Assembly (NCBI GenBank): GCA_934490165.1
Contig: CAKSTB010000015.1
Span: 1-64,000, forward strand
Length of the DNA: 64,000 nt
DNA from: an uncultured Ruminiclostridium sp.
GTDB lineage: Bacteria; Bacillota; Clostridia; Oscillospirales; Ruminococcaceae
Direction: 5' to 3'
Shown here piece by piece: positions 59,796 to 64,000 of this stretch. The first letter of the stretch is position 1, and the number at the start of each line of letters is the position of its first letter. Under the pieces are notes generated by a model. That model was not told the DNA's origin and did no database searches. It was given only the letters and a program-made list of their open reading frames with translations. The position numbers were made by a program, and so were the translations under genes.

Positions 59796-60743
59796 ATGAA
59801 TATACCTTATTATGTTGAATTTATGGTTCTGCCCGATAATCTGTTCGGTGATACAAAATGGTTCTTTGAAAATATCATCGGAAACGGAAAGTCGGGTATA
59901 GCCCGGGTATTTGAAATAGCCTGTGAAAAATCCGGCACGGACAATACATATACTGCAGACGATTTTGATGTAAGAGATGTATCTCCGACACTTTACTCAC
60001 ATTGCTATATTGTTGATTTCCCGGCGGAAAATGCCGAGCCGCCGCTGTGTAAAAGCGCTATTATCACGTTTGATTTCCGCGAAACGGTCACTCCGCGCTA
60101 TTTTACGCTTGAATACGGAGAAGAGGGCAGATGTTTTCTCGCGGAGATAACGGCGGACGGTAAGCATATAAATTACGGAGTTGCACCCGACGGAGAAGAG
60201 CTTATCGAAAAGGTGATAATGACAGCCTTCGGGTGGGAAGAATTCGGCGGCTTCAGCGAAGAAGAAAGCATACTGAAGTCTGCTGAGGATTATCAGATCC
60301 CATCGTTACGTTCATTGGTCGAAAATATATACCTGAAGGCACTGTTTGACTATGAAACGCCGCTGTTTATCAATGAAATTTTCAATAAGGAACGCTTTTT
60401 CGTTTATTCCGTTTTTAAACGGGTATACAAGCTTTTTGATAAGCCTGTTCCTTTCGGAATGACAGATATTTTAGTTGAGCTTCATAACCTTGAGGACGAA
60501 AACAAGGTGCTGTTCATTATCGATATGCCTAAAGGCTATCTTTATGAAACCGAGTGCTTGCAGATATACATAGCATACGATATCGACAAGCCTAGCAGAC
60601 GCTATATCACTTTTAATTACAACGGCGATAACGAAACGAGCCTTAATTGCTACGACCTTGAGCAGGGCAACAGCGGGCCGTTTGAAGCGCCTGCCGATGA
60701 AAAGGAATTTTATAATGCACTTTTACAGATCGCATTTGAATAA
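59796..60743 (+). CDS. Internally duplicated protein of unknown function
   Basis: A 315-residue acidic protein. The two halves resemble each other: residues 1-155 end with RYFTLEYGEEGRCFLAEI and ELIEKVIMTAFG, residues 165-315 with RYITFNYNGDNETSLNCY and EFYNALLQIAFE, and each half carries a strand of the CYIVDFP / LFIIDMP type. I do not recognise the family. GGAGG precedes the ATG. It lies directly before the kinase gene, so it may be a substrate or partner. Confidence 0.75.
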   Translation: MNIPYYVEFMVLPDNLFGDTKWFFENIIGNGKSGIARVFEIACEKSGTDNTYTADDFDVRDVSPTLYSHCYIVDFPAENAEPPLCKSAIITFDFRETVTPRYFTLEYGEEGRCFLAEITADGKHINYGVAPDGEELIEKVIMTAFGWEEFGGFSEEESILKSAEDYQIPSLRSLVENIYLKALFDYETPLFINEIFNKERFFVYSVFKRVYKLFDKPVPFGMTDILVELHNLEDENKVLFIIDMPKGYLYETECLQIYIAYDIDKPSRRYITFNYNGDNETSLNCYDLEQGNSGPFEAPADEKEFYNALLQIAFE

Positions 60744-60764
60744 TGACCGAAAAGGAGAAAATTT

Positions 60765-62072
60765 ATGGCAGACTATTATCCCAAAGGACACAAGATACCG
60801 CTTGTCAACGGTTCTTCCGCACAGATAATTCAAAAGCTGGGAGAGGGCGGACAGGGCACTGTATACCGTGTATCGGTAGGCGGTAAGGAGTACGCGCTCA
60901 AATGGTATCATAAGGGCTCTGTTCAAAATCCCAAAAAATTCTATCAGAACCTTGAAAATAACATAAATAAGGGCGCACCTACAAAGGCTTTTCTCTGGCC
61001 GCTGTTTCTTACGGAACAGACCGACGACAGCTTTGGCTATGTAATGGAGCTCAGACCTAAAAACTATCGTGAGTTTTCCGAGTTTTTACTTGCAAAGGTA
61101 CATTTTGCGACGCTTACCGCCGCAGTGAATGCCGCTCTTAATATCACAAACGGCTTCAGAGAGCTTCACAGAAACGGCTTTTCATATCAGGATCTAAATG
61201 ACGGCAACTTCTTTATAGATCCCGATACGGGCGATGTGCTCATATGCGACAATGATAACGTTGCGCCTTACGGAGAGAGCCTCGGAATAGCCGGAAAGGC
61301 ACGTTATATGGCACCTGAGGTAGTCCGCAATATAAAGCGCCCCGATGTTATGACAGACCGCTTTTCTCTTGCGATAGTGCTTTTCAGATTGTTGTTCCTC
61401 GATCATCCGCTTGAGGGTAAGCGTGTGGTCGAAGCACCGTGTCTTACAGAGGAGCTGGAGCTTAAATTCTACGGAAAAGATCCTATTTTCATATATGACC
61501 CTACAGACGACACAAACCGTCCTGTACGCGGCGTACATTCAAACGCTCTGAGATTTTGGAATATGTATCCTAAGTTTATCCGGGATAAGTTTATAACCGC
61601 ATTGTCAAAGGACGCTATGACAGAAAATGCACCGAGAATGACCGATAACGACTGGCAGATAGCATTTACAAGACTGCGTGATACGATAGTTACCTGTCCG
61701 TGCGGCTGTGAAACCTTTATAAACGTTGCCGGTGACGCTAACTGCATAGGCTGTGGTAAAAGAATACCTAAGCCGCCCATTCTCAACTGTCATAATCACA
61801 AGTACGGTCTTGCGCTGTTCCCCGGCGTCAAGATGTATCGCTGTCACATTGATAAGGACAGTGACGATTTCAATGAGGTCATAGGCGAGGTAAACAGAAA
61901 CCCAAAAAATCCCGCTATGTGGGGGCTCAGAAACCTGAGCGATATAATCTGGAATGTCGAAACCGCAGATGGCACTATAAAGCCCATAGGAAAAGGACAG
62001 GTCGCGCCGATAGCGGCAATAAAGGCGATCCATTTCCCGAACGGAACGGCAACGGTAATATTAAGTAAATGA
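60765..62072 (+). CDS. Ser/Thr-kinase-like protein with zinc ribbon (TerY-P type)
   Basis: A 435-residue protein. The kinase domain has GEGGQGTVY (residues 26-34), the ATP-binding Lys46 in YALKWY, a catalytic loop FSYQDLNDGNFF in which D143 and N148 are kept but HRD is YQD, DND (162-164) instead of DFG, and MAPE near 182. A zinc ribbon follows (Cys311, Cys313 or 315, Cys327, Cys330), then a C-terminal beta domain (residues 340-435). This kinase plus zinc ribbon resembles the kinase of the TerY-P triad. The VWA and PP2C genes follow at once. Catalytic residues look sufficient for activity. Confidence 0.85.
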   Translation: MADYYPKGHKIPLVNGSSAQIIQKLGEGGQGTVYRVSVGGKEYALKWYHKGSVQNPKKFYQNLENNINKGAPTKAFLWPLFLTEQTDDSFGYVMELRPKNYREFSEFLLAKVHFATLTAAVNAALNITNGFRELHRNGFSYQDLNDGNFFIDPDTGDVLICDNDNVAPYGESLGIAGKARYMAPEVVRNIKRPDVMTDRFSLAIVLFRLLFLDHPLEGKRVVEAPCLTEELELKFYGKDPIFIYDPTDDTNRPVRGVHSNALRFWNMYPKFIRDKFITALSKDAMTENAPRMTDNDWQIAFTRLRDTIVTCPCGCETFINVAGDANCIGCGKRIPKPPILNCHNHKYGLALFPGVKMYRCHIDKDSDDFNEVIGEVNRNPKNPAMWGLRNLSDIIWNVETADGTIKPIGKGQVAPIAAIKAIHFPNGTATVILSK

Positions 62073-62088
62073 TACGGAGGAATTTATA

Positions 62089-62859
62089 ATGGGAAGCATT
62101 TATGAAGGTGCAGTAGAGGTTGCACGCAGAACAATGACACTTTTTTTCCTGGTAGACACATCGGGAAGTATGGACGGAAGCAAGATAGGAACGCTTAATT
62201 CGGCGATCGAAGAGGTCATACCCGAGATATGCAAATTATCGGGAGAAAACGCAGACGCGGCTATCAAGATAGCTGTACTTGAATTTTCAAGCGGTGCTCG
62301 CTGGATAACGCCCTCACCTATGGACGCATCGGATTTCAGATGGAACTATCTCAATGCGGACGGACTTACCGACTTCGGCGAGATGTGTAAAATGCTGAAC
62401 GAAAAGCTGTCGCGTAAGGCTTTTATGAGCGATGTGGCAGGCTCGTTTGCGCCCGCAATTTTCCTGCTGTCTGACGGAGAGCCGACAGATGATTATCAGA
62501 AGGAGCTCGGAAAGCTTAAGGAGAACAACTGGTTCAAGAAAGCCATCAAGGTAGCCGTAGCTATAGGCGACGACGCTAACAAGGACGTTCTTGCGGAGTT
62601 TACCGGAAACAAAGAAGCAGTAATAACCGTACATACTCCCGAGGCTCTTACCAAGATGATACGCTTCGTATCCGTAACCGCTTCTCAGATAGGTTCAAAG
62701 TCGAGCGGTGTCGGCAAGGGCGGAGTAGACGAGGCTACAAACAAGCAAAGCGATACTATCGACGCAATAAGAAAAACCGTTGAAGCGGATAACGCAGGTG
62801 ATGTTGAGATGTCCGGTGCGGCTGTAGATGCCGATGATCAGGAAGGCTGGGACTGGTGA
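62089..62859 (+). CDS. TerY-like VWA-domain protein
   Basis: A 256-residue cytoplasmic von Willebrand A protein. The metal-ion site is complete: D23-T-S25-G-S27, the Thr in GLTDFGEM and the Asp in LLSDGEPTDD. It resembles TerY of tellurite-resistance-type systems in size and order. Residues 200-256 form an acidic, flexible tail that ends in GWDW. GGAGG precedes the ATG. Flanked by a kinase gene and a PP2C gene, it completes the triad and is a likely phosphorylation target or switch. Confidence 0.88.
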   Translation: MGSIYEGAVEVARRTMTLFFLVDTSGSMDGSKIGTLNSAIEEVIPEICKLSGENADAAIKIAVLEFSSGARWITPSPMDASDFRWNYLNADGLTDFGEMCKMLNEKLSRKAFMSDVAGSFAPAIFLLSDGEPTDDYQKELGKLKENNWFKKAIKVAVAIGDDANKDVLAEFTGNKEAVITVHTPEALTKMIRFVSVTASQIGSKSSGVGKGGVDEATNKQSDTIDAIRKTVEADNAGDVEMSGAAVDADDQEGWDW

Positions 62860-62864
62860 TAAAT

Positions 62865-64000
62865 ATGTACCGTAGCTTTAATTTCACAAGCATAGGTGCA
62901 TCTCATATCAAAAAGGGCATTGTGTGTCAGGATTTTTCCATGAGCATAAATGCCGCCGATTATAAGCTTGCTGTAATATCCGACGGTCACGGCGGCGCAG
63001 ACTATTTTCGCTCAGACAGGGGCAGTCGGTTTGCCGCCGAGGCTTTTTGCAGGTGCGTGGAGAAAGCTTTCGGGCAAAGCGGAGCATCAGACGAAGCATC
63101 GGATAATACCTTTCTGAAAAATAAAGCAAGGAATTTTTCAGATGCGCTTACAGCTTGCAGGACGGACAAAGAAACCGAAGAGCAGATGAGATGGTTTGTG
63201 CGCAGTGTGGTAATGCACTGGAATGAGCTTGTTGAAAACGATATAGCGAAAGATCCGTTCAGAGAAGAGGAAATGACCGATGTATCGGATAAAATGAAAT
63301 TACGCTACAATAACGGCGAAAGGGTGCAGTCCGCATACGGCGCGACACTTATAGGCGTTGTTGTAACGGAGAATTTCTGGTTCGGTGTGCATATAGGCGA
63401 CGGCAAGTGCGTAGCCTTTTCTAAGGACGGAGAGGACAGCGAGCCTATACCGTGGGACGATGAGTGTTTCCTCAACATTACAACGTCAATATGCGATTTT
63501 AATGCAAGTGACGAATTTCGGTATTATTTCGGAAGAGAGCTTCCCGCAGCGGTATTTGTAGGCAGTGACGGCATAGACGACAGCTTCGGAAATGAGCTTA
63601 ATCTGCATAATTTTTACCGTGTGGTTATTAGCTCATTTGCGGATGAAAGCGAAGAAAAAGCAACGCAGAGCCTTTCGGATTATCTGCCGCAATTATCGGC
63701 GCAGGGCAGTGCCGATGATATGTCTGTGGGCTGTATCCTTAATATGGATCATATACGGGAAAACCGCGGCTTGTTTGAGGTAGTAAAGCGCGAGGAAGAG
63801 CAGACTGCGGATAAGGAAGAAAATATGAGTGATGAAATTACGCTGACAGATGAAGAAGTGTCGGCACTGAATGAAATTTTGATAAAGAACAACGAAAAAA
63901 TAAGAGGTGTATATACCGAGTACGGCACAATGGGTGTCGGCGGCAGTAACACCTCCGGTCAGAGCTGTGAGTCATATAACGAATATTCGCTTGAGCAGCT
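62865..64000 (+). CDS. PP2C-family protein phosphatase (runs off the window)
   Basis: An open frame from ATG 62865 to the window edge (378 codons). The metal-binding and catalytic motifs of PP2C are present: ISDGHGGADYF (residues 38-48), HIGDGKCVAFS, VFVGSDGIDDSFG and SADDMSVGC. The phosphatase part is followed by an acidic linker and a Gly/Ser/Asn-rich start of another region (GVGGSNTSG), so the protein has a C-terminal extension cut by the edge. The ATG is six bases after the VWA stop; a GTG three codons upstream overlaps that stop. It would reverse the action of the kinase at 60765. Confidence 0.88.
   Translation, partial: MYRSFNFTSIGASHIKKGIVCQDFSMSINAADYKLAVISDGHGGADYFRSDRGSRFAAEAFCRCVEKAFGQSGASDEASDNTFLKNKARNFSDALTACRTDKETEEQMRWFVRSVVMHWNELVENDIAKDPFREEEMTDVSDKMKLRYNNGERVQSAYGATLIGVVVTENFWFGVHIGDGKCVAFSKDGEDSEPIPWDDECFLNITTSICDFNASDEFRYYFGRELPAAVFVGSDGIDDSFGNELNLHNFYRVVISSFADESEEKATQSLSDYLPQLSAQGSADDMSVGCILNMDHIRENRGLFEVVKREEEQTADKEENMSDEITLTDEEVSALNEILIKNNEKIRGVYTEYGTMGVGGSNTSGQSCESYNEYSLEQ

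Noticed and set aside
1..64000. CRISPR arrays and rRNA genes
   Set aside because: No regularly spaced direct repeats and no rRNA-like stretches were found.

Overview
The window looks like a low-to-mid GC gut Firmicute of the Oscillospiraceae/Ruminococcaceae type (a Ruminococcus or [Eubacterium] siraeum-like organism). I infer this from Clostridia-style AGGAGG ribosome-binding sites, the layout of the arginine operon, the kind of mobile element and the DUF1963/Sel1/kinase genes. No rRNA gene is present to settle the taxonomy.

Region 1 (1-19807) is the right-hand part of an integrative mobilisable or conjugative element. Almost all genes are on the minus strand: a thioester-domain surface protein cut by the window edge, an SH3b lipoprotein, an Rpn-type nuclease, a membrane coiled-coil protein, two tandem-SpoVG proteins, a HAD deoxyribonucleotidase fusion, a 2493-residue methyltransferase/helicase with a TnpV gene nested in another frame, a MobA relaxase, MobC, a probable oriT, ParB, ParA, a structured non-coding segment and a 54-aa gene. 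A tyrosine integrase faces the right border. The border is marked by the 3' part of a tRNA-Lys gene, from the anticodon loop to CCA, followed by the stranded tRNA terminator. Palindromes of the form GTGCTAC-NN-GTAGCAC recur between genes of this element.

Region 2 (19808-49227) is chromosomal. It holds a toxin/antitoxin pair whose toxin has a nonsense codon; nth and a comEA-like gene; an XRE-cupin regulator with an acyl-CoA synthetase; dprA and an MmcQ/YjbR gene; a Zn/Cd P-type ATPase with three HMA domains and its ArsR regulator; an XRE regulator; a complete argG-argH-GNAT-argC-argJ-argB-argD-argF cluster; a cation diffusion facilitator; and a run of tmk, DUF2156, DJ-1, 5-formyl-THF cyclo-ligase, mltG, U32 peptidase and a giant CapA/DUF6270 protein.

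Region 3 (49228-64000, continuing past the edge) is an accessory island of about 15 kb. Two operons carry Sel1-repeat proteins, DUF1963 (YwqG-like) proteins that are fused to or split from a small beta-rich partner domain, a MORN-repeat protein, zinc ribbons, an HTH domain otherwise known from macro-domain proteins, a multi-spanning membrane protein, and then a Ser/Thr-kinase-like protein, a VWA protein and a PP2C phosphatase in a row. The last three match the plan of the TerY-P triad (kinase, VWA, phosphatase). Both operons start behind the same promoter-proximal dyad (GTCGC-N7-GCGACC, then exactly 18 bases to a TGT-extended -10), so they probably form one regulon. I regard this two-operon system as the best candidate for an undescribed biological system here.

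Two copies of a roughly 245-bp MITE-like repeat (near 40.1 kb and 52.4 kb) each sit between duplicated hairpins and carry a hairpin module with covarying stems.
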